A stretch of DNA of 64,000 bases from Paenibacillus alba (GTDB taxonomy: Bacteria > Bacillota > Bacilli > Paenibacillales > NBRC-103111): NCBI RefSeq assembly GCF_013204855.1, contig NZ_JABMKZ010000002.1:62001-126000 (forward strand), given 5' to 3'. Position 1 is the stretch's first letter; the number at the start of each line of letters is the position of its first letter. Positions 25,827 through 34,268 of this stretch are shown here, in pieces. The notes below the pieces were generated by a model, which was given only the letters and a program-made list of their open reading frames with translations, had not been told where the DNA came from and searched no databases. The translations under genes and the position numbers were made by a program.

Positions 25827-26696
25827 ATGCCATCACCACCACCGATCTCAAGACGAGCTTTTCTCAAGAAAGGAGCTGTGCTTGCAGGCTCTTTACTCGC
25901 TTCCGGCGGTTTACTCGGCAGTTATTCTGGTTACATTGAACCCAAGTGGATTGAATTCACACGGTTGACTCTTCCTTTTGAAAGACTCCCCAATGCCTTC
26001 CATGGTCTTAAACTCTTGCAATTCAGCGACTTGCATATCGGTCATCACTTCGATCTTCAAGATCTGGCCCACGTCATTCAGCTTATTCAAGAAGAAAAAG
26101 CAGATCTTATCTGCTTCACAGGCGATTTATTCGATAGTCATATTATCGAAGATTCCGCTAAGACGAGTGAACTGCTGAATAGCCTGCAAGCTCCCCTGGG
26201 CAAATGGTCCGTGCTTGGCAATCACGATAAATGGAAAGGGCCTAACCTGACCTTGCCGATCCTACAGGACGGCGGCTTCCAATCACTGGTTAACGCGCAC
26301 AAAACCATTGCGTACAAAGGACAAACCATACAAATTGCCGGTGTCGAGGACATGCTCACAGGGAAACCCGATATCGAGACAACCATGCATGGCGCCAATG
26401 CTCAGATGTTTACTCTATTACTCTCCCATTGCCCAGATTTTGCCGATCAGATTGGCAATCATGCCATTGATCTGCAATTGTCCGGACATACGCACGGCGG
26501 ACAGATTCGCCTGCCCTTTGTAGGTGCTGTCATCACCCCGCCGGCCGGTAGAAATTACGTAGCAGGACTGCAGACAGCTTCTCAATCGTCAATGCTCATC
26601 TATACGAATCGCGGCATCGGCACAACGACACTTCCTTTTCGACTGCTGTGCAGACCGGAAATAACCATCTTCACCTTAAAAAAGCGTAAACCCTGA
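25827..26696 (+). CDS. Tat-exported metallophosphoesterase (YkuE-like)
   Basis: A 289-residue phosphoesterase. Residues 8-14 (SRRAFLK) are a perfect twin-arginine motif, followed by a hydrophobic stretch GAVLAGSLLASGGLLG, so the enzyme is exported folded, probably with metals bound. Metal ligands: FSDLHIG, FTGDLFD, VLGNHDKW and LSGHTHGGQIRLP. Bacillus YkuE is a wall-associated phosphoesterase with the same layout. ATG 25827 follows AGGAGG. The cleaved bond is unknown; a nucleotide or lipid headgroup is plausible. It is convergent with the PucR-type regulator gene across a shared terminator. Confidence 0.88.
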   Translation: MPSPPPISRRAFLKKGAVLAGSLLASGGLLGSYSGYIEPKWIEFTRLTLPFERLPNAFHGLKLLQFSDLHIGHHFDLQDLAHVIQLIQEEKADLICFTGDLFDSHIIEDSAKTSELLNSLQAPLGKWSVLGNHDKWKGPNLTLPILQDGGFQSLVNAHKTIAYKGQTIQIAGVEDMLTGKPDIETTMHGANAQMFTLLLSHCPDFADQIGNHAIDLQLSGHTHGGQIRLPFVGAVITPPAGRNYVAGLQTASQSSMLIYTNRGIGTTTLPFRLLCRPEITIFTLKKRKP

Positions 26697-26729
26697 GCGC
26701 TCAGAGCAGCGGCTCAGGGTTTACTTTTT
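26686..26729. terminator. bidirectional intrinsic terminator
   Basis: GTAAACCCTGAGC (26686-26698) pairs perfectly with GCTCAGGGTTTAC (26712-26724), followed by TTTTTA. It overlaps the stop of the phosphoesterase gene and also lies just past the stop of the convergent regulator gene. Confidence 0.85.
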
Positions 26730-28329
26730 ACTGTCTAGCATGTAGAAATTGACGGAATAAGAAAACAGCCTTCAATTTTAATAAGTCGTTCACTTTTTTG
26801 AAATCTACTTGCAAGAGATCGCTTATTTTCTCTAAACGGTACGTCACTGTATTTCGATGAATGAATAATTGCTTGGCGGCTTCACTGACTTGCCCATCGT
26901 TGCGAATGAAAACTTCCAAGGTACGAATCATTTCTTGTGAATATTCCGCATCCTTTTCCAGCAATGGACGTAGGATCTTGGCACAATAATCTTCCATCAT
27001 ATTGGGTGATACATGTTGGAAGAGATGCGCAAATTCAATCGTTTCGAAATGCAGCACACGATCAGGCAATCCCAGCTTGGTACCCAGTCGCTCCGTCTCC
27101 ATACACTCCAGATAGGCTTCTCTTAAAGCTGTCGGCTTCGTTTTCGTGGAGCTCGTATAGAATGACATTATACCCGCCTCTTCGATACATCCCGAATCTC
27201 CGGCGTATTTAATCAGAAGCTGAGAGAGCTCATCTTCAGGAAAACCCTCTGATTGGCTGGAAGAATAGATCGAAAACAACTTATCCTTGAAGACATAGTG
27301 GTTGCTGCGCAAGCTGCTCGTTTTTGGATGTGCTTCCATGTACTTCTTCAAATTTTTGATTTTGCTTTGCAGCACCTCTTCCAGCAGCGAATCGGACTTG
27401 CAGGTGCTAATCACACATTGGAAAGCTCCCGAGAAAAGTGTCTGCCCTCTAGCTTCTGCTTGCTCCATGAACTCTTCGAGAGCGGTGCCTTTCTCCAAGT
27501 ACCGGAGGAGTAAATTTTGCAAATCACGCTGTGCGGAAGCCTCTACATGGGATCGGAACGTATAGCTCATATGGAACGTTAATATATCCGCTGCTTGTTG
27601 AAAGAGACCTTCTTCGACATTGGCAAGAAGGACAGCATCCGGCATGATCAGCAGATGTCCAAGCGGCTCATCCTCTTGCTGATGCAGTCCAACACGATAA
27701 GCTCGATCCTTGCCTGCATATACCCAGCCGGACTTGCGCTTTGAAGGCCAATTCTGTGCTAGATGCTCCTGAGTCCAAGCGCTTGTATTATAGAGAATCT
27801 GCCCCCGCGCCCCAACCACAGCCATGGGATAACCGAGAATTTGACTGATCAATTGGAACATCGACAGCATATTGTCCTGCTTCAAACCGAACTGCATCAG
27901 CTTGGTTTGTTTCTCCAGCACCGTTTGCAGAAGCTTCGTATTTCGTCTATATTCAGCATTAAACAACGCATTCATTTGATCTGAAAATGTAAATTGAAAG
28001 GGCATCTCAATAATTGGAAAATGCAGCCGATCCGCTTCTTCAACAACAACCTGTGGCAGCTCCGTCCAAAATCGCCCCAATTTGATCCCTAATCCCGCTG
28101 CACCACGATCATTCAATTTCCTCAATAAATTAACGGTCTCTTGCGGACTATCCTTCATTGCAAAAGCAGTAGTGAAAAGCATCTCCCCTGATTTCGTCCA
28201 ATCCGCAATATCCGGAGCGTCCATCACATTGACAGATTTCACGATTCGGGATTCCCCTTGCTTCCCCGCAACAAGCTTCGCCTCAGTTAAAGGATATATG
28301 GCTAATGCCTCACGAATGGTAAGATGCAC
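26728..28329 (-). CDS. PucR-family transcriptional regulator
   Basis: A 533-residue regulator. The N-terminal 120 residues are the PucR/purine-catabolism sensory domain (TIREALAIYPLTEAKLVAG; SGEMLFTTAFAMKDSP; GIKLGRFW). A middle region follows, and the C-terminal 60 residues carry the PucR helix-turn-helix FIRNDGQVSEAAKQLFIHRNTVTYRLEKI. Family members activate purine, amino-acid or other catabolic genes when bound to a metabolite. No catabolic operon is directly attached; the nearest candidate is the beta-oxidation block that starts 700 bases away, so the target is unclear. Confidence 0.88.
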   Translation of the reverse strand: MHLTIREALAIYPLTEAKLVAGKQGESRIVKSVNVMDAPDIADWTKSGEMLFTTAFAMKDSPQETVNLLRKLNDRGAAGLGIKLGRFWTELPQVVVEEADRLHFPIIEMPFQFTFSDQMNALFNAEYRRNTKLLQTVLEKQTKLMQFGLKQDNMLSMFQLISQILGYPMAVVGARGQILYNTSAWTQEHLAQNWPSKRKSGWVYAGKDRAYRVGLHQQEDEPLGHLLIMPDAVLLANVEEGLFQQAADILTFHMSYTFRSHVEASAQRDLQNLLLRYLEKGTALEEFMEQAEARGQTLFSGAFQCVISTCKSDSLLEEVLQSKIKNLKKYMEAHPKTSSLRSNHYVFKDKLFSIYSSSQSEGFPEDELSQLLIKYAGDSGCIEEAGIMSFYTSSTKTKPTALREAYLECMETERLGTKLGLPDRVLHFETIEFAHLFQHVSPNMMEDYCAKILRPLLEKDAEYSQEMIRTLEVFIRNDGQVSEAAKQLFIHRNTVTYRLEKISDLLQVDFKKVNDLLKLKAVFLFRQFLHARQ

Positions 28330-28584
28330 GTTAGTTCCCCCTTATGCCTTTTAAACGATTATAGGATGACTTTGCCTGTTCAGTCAATGGATTTGTGTTA
28401 ATATATATGACATGAATGATGAAAATATGAATGTTTTATGTCTTAATGACTTATTTGTGTAATGTAACATCACACGAATAATGGTGTGTGTAGTCCCCCT
28501 TGCCTGCTTGTATAGCAAAAAAAAGGGGTGAATGGGGCGAAATTTTATTACTAATACCGTTACGAAAACAGGTATTATCCTTCT

Positions 28585-28770
28585 CACTGGAATTTGTCCA
28601 ATGAAATCAGCCATCAAAGGGCTGATTTCAAGCTTGCATTGGAAATAATCCAATGAAAATATCCATTAAACCGCAAAATGTCTGCTTTTTGGAGTATACA
28701 TTGGAGTTTATCCACTGAAATCGTCTCGAAGCTCTTCAAACTAGCTTGCATTGGAATTAATCCAATGAAA
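28585..28770. repeat. family C intergenic repeat cluster (CATTGGAATTAATCCAATGAAA type)
   Basis: Four copies of a 22-base palindromic motif, CATTGGAATTAATCCAATGAAA and variants, at 28585-28606, 28637-28658, 28699-28720 and 28749-28770. The starts are 52, 62 and 50 bases apart. A separate inverted repeat, AATCAGCC-ATCAAA-GGGCTGATT, lies between the first two. The stretch 28330-29040 contains no convincing gene. Confidence 0.75.
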
Positions 28771-28925
28771 CCAGCTTTTCACTTCATCCCTTCTCAAGTA
28801 AAGAGGGGGCGCGGGCTCCTGCTTTGTAACCCAACAGTCCTCTCCTGAAAATTCACACTTTATAAATGGTGAGAAAAAAAATTTATCGAGGCTAACCAAA
28901 GATGAGCGACCGCGTTTAGAGGTTG

Positions 28926-28994
28926 GTTTGATCGCCAAATAGAGAGTAGACGTTTTCGGAAACCGAAAACGTCTACTCTCTATTGTGATCAAAC
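28926..28994. repeat. long near-perfect inverted repeat
   Basis: A 22-base arm at 28938-28959 pairs perfectly with 28963-28984 around a 3-base loop AAA. An outer 8-base pair GTTTGATC/GATCAAAC (28926-28933 and 28987-28994) extends it to 69 bases. No T-tract follows on either strand, so it is not a standard terminator. It sits just beyond the end of the beta-oxidation operon. Confidence 0.8.
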
Positions 28995-29017
28995 AAAAAA
29001 GACACGCAGCCTGCGTG
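28995..29017 (-). terminator. terminator of the beta-oxidation operon
   Basis: CACGCAG-C-CTGCGTG hairpin at 29003-29017. On the minus strand it is followed by TCTTTTTT. It lies 24 bases past the thioesterase stop. Confidence 0.75.
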
Positions 29018-29040
29018 CCCCTCCCGCCCATCTGAGCCGA

Positions 29041-29457
29041 TCAAATCACTCGAAATGTACCTGTTCCCATCGTCCCCAAGTTTCCATGTTGATCCACAAC
29101 ACGACCTTGAGTCGTCAGCATCTTGCGAGATTGATGTACGAGCTCCGCCGTTACGAAGAGCCGACCTTCATAAAGAGGAGAAACAAAATGCACATTAAGA
29201 TTCGTTGTCACAACCTTCTCATCTGGTCTTGCTGTCATGACAACAATCCCCATCGCATTATCCAACAAGGAGGAAAGCACTCCGCCATGCACAATCCCAA
29301 TCGGATTCAAATGATGTGTTTTTGCATCCAAGGCAATCGTCACCACTTGATCCTGCATACTTATGAACTCACAGCCAAGAAACCCCCAAAATGTAGGCTC
29401 CGCCGCCGCTGCTAATTGCTGCAGCCTGCGGTTCATTTGCTCTTTGAATTCATCCAT
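29041..29457 (-). CDS. PaaI-type hotdog thioesterase
   Basis: A 138-residue hotdog-fold protein with the PaaI/YdiI signature NPIGIVHGGVLSSLLDNAMG near residue 52-71, where the His-Gly-Gly and the following acidic residue form the active site, and the strand VVTTNLNVHFVSPLYEG. It hydrolyses acyl-CoA thioesters. It is the last gene of the beta-oxidation operon, 63 bases after the CoA ligase, so a role in releasing stuck CoA esters or setting free CoA levels is plausible. Length is normal and it is cytoplasmic. Confidence 0.85.
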   Translation of the reverse strand: MDEFKEQMNRRLQQLAAAAEPTFWGFLGCEFISMQDQVVTIALDAKTHHLNPIGIVHGGVLSSLLDNAMGIVVMTARPDEKVVTTNLNVHFVSPLYEGRLFVTAELVHQSRKMLTTQGRVVDQHGNLGTMGTGTFRVI

Positions 29458-29520
29458 CGGATTCCCTCCACTCTCTTCGCCAAGGGCTTCCCCTTCTGAT
29501 CCTAAGTATACGATCTATTT

Positions 29521-31191
29521 TCAATCCTTGCTCTCTTCTTCCAGCAGCTGCCGCCGAAGAACCTTGCCGATCATCGTCTTGGGCAAAGATTGCCGGAATT
29601 CTACCTTGCGCGGCACCTTGTAGGCAGCAAGCCGCTCTCGACACCACAACTCCAGCTCTTTCTCCGTGAGCGACATCCCTGTTTTCAAAACGACAAAAGC
29701 CTTTACCGTTTCACCCCGGTATTCATCCGGGACCCCTGCAACCGTCGCCTCCTGTATGGCTGGATGTTCAAACAAAACCTCTTCAATTTCGCGAGGATAA
29801 ATGTTATAGCCGCCAGCAATAATTAAATCCTTCTTGCGGTCCACGATAGAGAAGAAGCCGTCACTATCCATTCGCCCCATATCTCCGGTGTAAAGCCAAC
29901 CATCCTGTATCGTTGATGCTGTTTCTTGCTCCTTCTGCCAATATCCTTTCATCACCTGAGGACCTTTGACAAGAAGCTCCCCAATCTCACCTACAGGCAT
30001 TTCTTCACCTGAGCTCACATCAACGACCTTCGCTTCTGTATCAGGCAGCGGAATGCCAATGGTGCCAATTTTGCGAAAGCCCCAAATGGGATTAGCATGC
30101 GTAACAGGAGATGATTCCGTCAACCCATAACCTTCGATTAATCTGCCGCCTGTTAATGCCTCGAAACGTTCTTGAACTTCCAGAGGGAGCGGCGCTGAAC
30201 CGCTTACACAAACATTGATGGAAGAAACATCTACTTGTTTCACTCGTTTATGATTAATCAAAGCGATATACATAGTAGGCGCGCCAGGAAAAATAGTCGG
30301 TTTGAGCGTGTTGATTGTATCCAAAATCAAATCAATATCAAATTTGGGAATCAGAATCAGCATGCCTGCCCCCAACATCGATTGATTCAACAAAACCGTT
30401 AATCCAAACACATGGAAGCAAGGAATTGCCCCTAAAAAACGCTCTTCCCCCATCCGAAGCCGATAACACCAGTTGCTAGTTTGGTGTGCGTTCGCGATTA
30501 AATTGGCATGCGTCAGCATAACACCCTTCGACAATCCCGTAGTTCCTCCTGTGTATTGAAGCAGAGCAACCTCGTCATCCGCATCTACATCTACACACAC
30601 CGGAGCAGGCGAAGCCGCACGAAGCAGCTTTTTGAAAGAATAAACACCTTCTCCGTAGCTGACATCCAGTTTGGCGCCATCTTTTTTCATTTTTATCGGA
30701 TATAAGAGATTTTTCGGAAACGGCAAATAATCTTTAATCGAAGTCACAATGACATGCTGGATAGGCGTCTTGGCTTTTGCTTTTTGCACACGATCAAACA
30801 GCAAATCGAGCGTTACAATTACCGTTGCCCCAGAATCAGAGAGCTGATGAACCAGCTCTCTTTCTACATACAGCGGATTTGTCATAACGACGATCCCACC
30901 CATCATAAGCGTACCGAAATAAGCCACAATCGCGGAAGGACAATTCGGTAGCATGATCGATACGCGATCCCCAGGCTGAACCCCCAGCTGCTTCAACGTA
31001 TGTGCAAAGCGGTAAGAGGCATCCAACACCTCCAGATAGCTTAGTTTTTTTCCCATGAAATATAAAGCTGGCCGATTCGGAAACAGATGTGCGGAATCAA
31101 TCAACAAACGTGCAAGATTGTGCTTTGGATAATGGAAAGTCGGCGCCACTTCTTCCGTGTAATGTTGCAGCCAAGGCTTTGCCCCACTCAT
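29521..31191 (-). CDS. lcfA: long-chain fatty acid-CoA ligase
   Basis: A 556-residue ANL-superfamily AMP-forming ligase. It starts MSGAKPWLQHYTEEV at ATG 31191 after AAGGGGAT. Motifs are YTGGTTGLSKGVMLTHANL (phosphate-binding loop, near 215), EGYGLTESSP, WLYTGDMG, DRKKDLIIAGGYNIYPREIEE and the C-terminal catalytic lysine in PKTMIGKVLRR. It activates fatty acids with ATP and CoA for beta-oxidation. It resembles Bacillus LcfA. It follows fadE in the operon; the frame extends to 31248 into fadE, but that part has no ribosome binding site. Confidence 0.9.
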   Translation of the reverse strand: MSGAKPWLQHYTEEVAPTFHYPKHNLARLLIDSAHLFPNRPALYFMGKKLSYLEVLDASYRFAHTLKQLGVQPGDRVSIMLPNCPSAIVAYFGTLMMGGIVVMTNPLYVERELVHQLSDSGATVIVTLDLLFDRVQKAKAKTPIQHVIVTSIKDYLPFPKNLLYPIKMKKDGAKLDVSYGEGVYSFKKLLRAASPAPVCVDVDADDEVALLQYTGGTTGLSKGVMLTHANLIANAHQTSNWCYRLRMGEERFLGAIPCFHVFGLTVLLNQSMLGAGMLILIPKFDIDLILDTINTLKPTIFPGAPTMYIALINHKRVKQVDVSSINVCVSGSAPLPLEVQERFEALTGGRLIEGYGLTESSPVTHANPIWGFRKIGTIGIPLPDTEAKVVDVSSGEEMPVGEIGELLVKGPQVMKGYWQKEQETASTIQDGWLYTGDMGRMDSDGFFSIVDRKKDLIIAGGYNIYPREIEEVLFEHPAIQEATVAGVPDEYRGETVKAFVVLKTGMSLTEKELELWCRERLAAYKVPRKVEFRQSLPKTMIGKVLRRQLLEEESKD

Positions 31192-31228
31192 ACAACAACC
31201 ATCCCCTTCAGGTTCTTGGCATCGATGA

Positions 31229-33001
31229 CTATACGATGAATCTCTCACCCTGAATCACACGTGCGGCGATGTCGCGCTTCAAACCAACCGTATTGACCGT
31301 GCTGCGTCTGGACAGTTTCTTCAAGATCGACAGCTGAGTTCGGAGCACATCTCCTTCTTCCATCGTACTAAGCGCTTCTTTCGCATATGCCTCAATTTTG
31401 TCGAATGCTTCATGGATGAAAACAGTCGTCATTTGAATCGCATTTTTTGCTTTTTCTTCCCCTGACTTATCTATCAGTTTTTGCGTGCGCAGCAGTCCGC
31501 TTTCTGCCGCAAAAATTTGAATCATCATATCCGCTAGATTGCTTAACACTTCCTGATTTTTCTCAAGTGTCATACCGTATTTTTGAACGGCAAGGCCTCC
31601 AACCATCAAGAAAACCTTTTTCGCCATGGCAAGCAAATGCACCTCTTCAGCTAATGTCCCTTCAAACGTTTGACCTGGGACGATAGAAAGGAGCTCGGCC
31701 TGCAGCGCTTGTGCTTTTTGCATTAAAGGCAGCTCGCCTTTCATTGCTTTTTTCACCAACGTACCGGGGATAAGCAGACGGTTAATTTCGTTCGTCCCTT
31801 CAAAAATCCGGTTAATTCTCGAATCACGATAGATGCGCTCCACTTTATATTCTTGAATAAATCCATATCCGCCATGAATCTGAACACCCTCATCCGCAAC
31901 AAAATCCAATACTTCTGAAGCGAAAACCTTGTTGATTGAACACTCCAGTGCGTATTCAGAAATCCCTTTGGATGAATGTTTGCCAGCATCAAGACTCGTA
32001 TGATCAATATCTTTGAGAATGTTGTCAAATAATCCAGTCGTTCTATATACCATACTTTCCAGCACATAGGTCTGCACATTCATCTCCGCCAACTTTTTCC
32101 CAATTAAAGGAAACTTGGAGATGGGCGTTTGGAATTGCTGCCGGGTATTTGCATACTTCACCGCCAATTCGATCGTTTCTTTGGAGGCCCCGACACAGCC
32201 TGTTGCCAGCTTATAACGACCGATATTGAGAATATTAAACGCAATCAGATGCCCCTTGCCAATTTCACCAAGCAAATTTTCGACCGGCACACGGACATCC
32301 TCGAAAAATAAAGGGCGCGTCGACGAGCCTTTAATCCCCATTTTCTTCTCTTCAGGTCCCATCGTGAAGCCAGGGTCACCTTTCTCCACAATGAATGCGG
32401 TGAAATCAGTGCCGTTAATTTTCGCGTACACGATGAAGATATCCGCAAAGCCCGCATTCGTAATATACAATTTGGACCCGTTCAAAAGGTAATGTGTCCC
32501 GTCTTCCGATAGGCGCGCCGTCGTTTTGGCTCCCAAAGCATCCGAACCGGACGTTGGTTCTGTCAAACAATAAGCCGCGATTTTGGTGCCTGCAGCTAAA
32601 TCCGGCAAATACTTTTTCTTTTGCTCCGGTGTCCCAAAAAAGACGATCGGCAGCGTGCCAATGCCAACATGAGCTCCAATCGACAAGGCAAAGGATGAGG
32701 CGCGCGCCAAATTCTCGCTGATGATCGTTGAGCTTACTTTATCTAGTCCTAAACCGCCGTATATTTCTGGCACATCAGAGCCTAATAACCCCAGCTCGCC
32801 GGCGCTGCGCATCAGCTTCACCGTTAAGTCATAGTCCAGCTTCTCCAGATGCTCGTCATTTGGCAGTACTTCCCCTGCGACAAAATCACGCGTTGTACCC
32901 GCAATCATGCGATGCTCTTCCGTGAAATCTTCTGGAGTTACAACGGAACGAAAATCCGTATCTGAAATGACAAAGCTCCCACCAATGACTTTCTCTGACA
33001 T
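31229..33001 (-). CDS. fadE: acyl-CoA dehydrogenase FadE
   Basis: A 590-residue acyl-CoA dehydrogenase, longer than the usual 380 residues because of a C-terminal extension, as in Bacillus FadE (YusJ). AYCLTEPTSGSDALG (FAD/substrate site near 145), KLYITNAGFADIF, FNILNIGRYKLATGCVG and QIHGGYGFIQEYKVERIYRDSRINRIFEGTNEI signatures are intact. The catalytic base is expected at the glutamate in FEGTNE. It makes the 2-enoyl-CoA and passes electrons to EtfBA, encoded divergently at 39951-41717. ATG 33001 after GAGGAGAG. Confidence 0.92.
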   Translation of the reverse strand: MSEKVIGGSFVISDTDFRSVVTPEDFTEEHRMIAGTTRDFVAGEVLPNDEHLEKLDYDLTVKLMRSAGELGLLGSDVPEIYGGLGLDKVSSTIISENLARASSFALSIGAHVGIGTLPIVFFGTPEQKKKYLPDLAAGTKIAAYCLTEPTSGSDALGAKTTARLSEDGTHYLLNGSKLYITNAGFADIFIVYAKINGTDFTAFIVEKGDPGFTMGPEEKKMGIKGSSTRPLFFEDVRVPVENLLGEIGKGHLIAFNILNIGRYKLATGCVGASKETIELAVKYANTRQQFQTPISKFPLIGKKLAEMNVQTYVLESMVYRTTGLFDNILKDIDHTSLDAGKHSSKGISEYALECSINKVFASEVLDFVADEGVQIHGGYGFIQEYKVERIYRDSRINRIFEGTNEINRLLIPGTLVKKAMKGELPLMQKAQALQAELLSIVPGQTFEGTLAEEVHLLAMAKKVFLMVGGLAVQKYGMTLEKNQEVLSNLADMMIQIFAAESGLLRTQKLIDKSGEEKAKNAIQMTTVFIHEAFDKIEAYAKEALSTMEEGDVLRTQLSILKKLSRRSTVNTVGLKRDIAARVIQGERFIV

Positions 33002-33030
33002 CGTTCATCTCTCCTCAGAATGAATTTGTA

Positions 33031-34215
33031 TTAGGCAGGGTATACCTCAAAAACGCCTGCCGCTCCCATCCCTCCGCCGATGCACATGGAAACGACACCA
33101 AAGCCGCCGCCTCTGCGCTGCAATTCATAGATTAAGCTGGTGGTCAGCTTCGCTCCCGTGCACCCGAGCGGATGACCGAGAGCAATAGCGCCTCCGTTCA
33201 CATTCACCAAATCTTCGTTCAAACCTAGCTCACGAATAATATGCACGCATTGCGAAGCGAACGCTTCGTTGATCTCAAACAGCTTCACTTGATCGAGCGT
33301 AATGCCCGCCATTTGCAAAGCCTTCGGGATCGCCTTCACAGGGCCAACCCCCATAATTTGCGGTTCCACGCCGGAAAGCGCGAAAGCCTTGAACGCCGCG
33401 AGCGGCTTCAGCCCGAGCGCTTCAGCGCGCTCCCGGCTCATCAGCACGGCTGCCGCTGCGCCGTCCGACGTCTGTGACGCGTTGCCCGCCGTCACCGAGC
33501 CCCCCAAGCTGAACGCAGGCTTCAGCTTGCTCAGCCCTTCCACGGATGTATCCGGGCGAACGCCCTCATCCGTGGCAAACACGAACTTCCGCTCGAACGC
33601 TTTGCCGCGTTCATCGACGCCCTTCACGCTCGTGCCGACGGGCACGATCTCATCCACGAACCTGCCGGCGGAGATCGCCGCCGCCGCTTTCACATGGCTG
33701 CGCGTCGCGAAGCCATCCTGCGCTGCGCGCGAAATGCCGAAGCGCTGCGCGACTTCTTCGGCCGTATGCCCCATGCCCATGTATACCTCGGGCATGCTCT
33801 CCACGAGCCCTGGATGCGGCGAGAGCTTGAAGCCCGTCATCGGGACGTGGCTCATGCTCTCTACGCCTCCGGCGACAATCACCTCCGCGTGGCCGAGCAT
33901 TATGCGCTCCGCCGCATAAGCGATGGCCTGCAGCCCGGAGGAGCAGAACCGATTGACCGTGATGGCCGGCACGGTCACCGGAAAGCCCGCATACAGCGAC
34001 ATCGTGCGGGCGAAGTTCAGCCCTTGCTCGCCTTCGGGCATCGCGCACCCGATGATAATATCCTCGACGTCGGCTTTGGCGAGGCCCGGAGCTCTTCGCA
34101 GCGCTTCCTCCAGGACCGCTTTCCCCAGATCCTCCGCTCTCGTTTGAGCGAAGCTGCCTTTCTTCGCGCGACCGACAGCTGTCCGCGTTATCGATACAAT
34201 AACTGCTTCCTTCAT
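33031..34215 (-). CDS. fadA: acetyl-CoA acyltransferase (3-ketoacyl-CoA thiolase) FadA
   Basis: A 394-residue thiolase with the acyl-accepting cysteine C91 in [25 protein letters not shown] and the C-terminal [11 protein letters not shown] and [10 protein letters not shown] loops carrying the catalytic His and Cys. It cleaves 3-ketoacyl-CoA with CoA to give acetyl-CoA. It lies between fadN and fadE as in the Bacillus fadNAE order. Base composition is higher than in neighbouring genes (33400-34100), producing several spurious open frames on the other strand. ATG 34215. Confidence 0.92.
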   Translation of the reverse strand: MKEAVIVSITRTAVGRAKKGSFAQTRAEDLGKAVLEEALRRAPGLAKADVEDIIIGCAMPEGEQGLNFARTMSLYAGFPVTVPAITVNRFCSSGLQAIAYAAERIMLGHAEVIVAGGVESMSHVPMTGFKLSPHPGLVESMPEVYMGMGHTAEEVAQRFGISRAAQDGFATRSHVKAAAAISAGRFVDEIVPVGTSVKGVDERGKAFERKFVFATDEGVRPDTSVEGLSKLKPAFSLGGSVTAGNASQTSDGAAAAVLMSRERAEALGLKPLAAFKAFALSGVEPQIMGVGPVKAIPKALQMAGITLDQVKLFEINEAFASQCVHIIRELGLNEDLVNVNGGAIALGHPLGCTGAKLTTSLIYELQRRGGGFGVVSMCIGGGMGAAGVFEVYPA

Positions 34216-34268
34216 CGTTTATCACCTCAGTAAGAGTAGTTGCAATCCTCATGCTCTCGCTACAATGA

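Noticed and set aside
28384..29031. minus-strand frames of 89 and 96 codons in the gap before the thioesterase end
   Set aside because: They run through the family C repeats and the long inverted repeat, lack ribosome binding sites and do not look like proteins.
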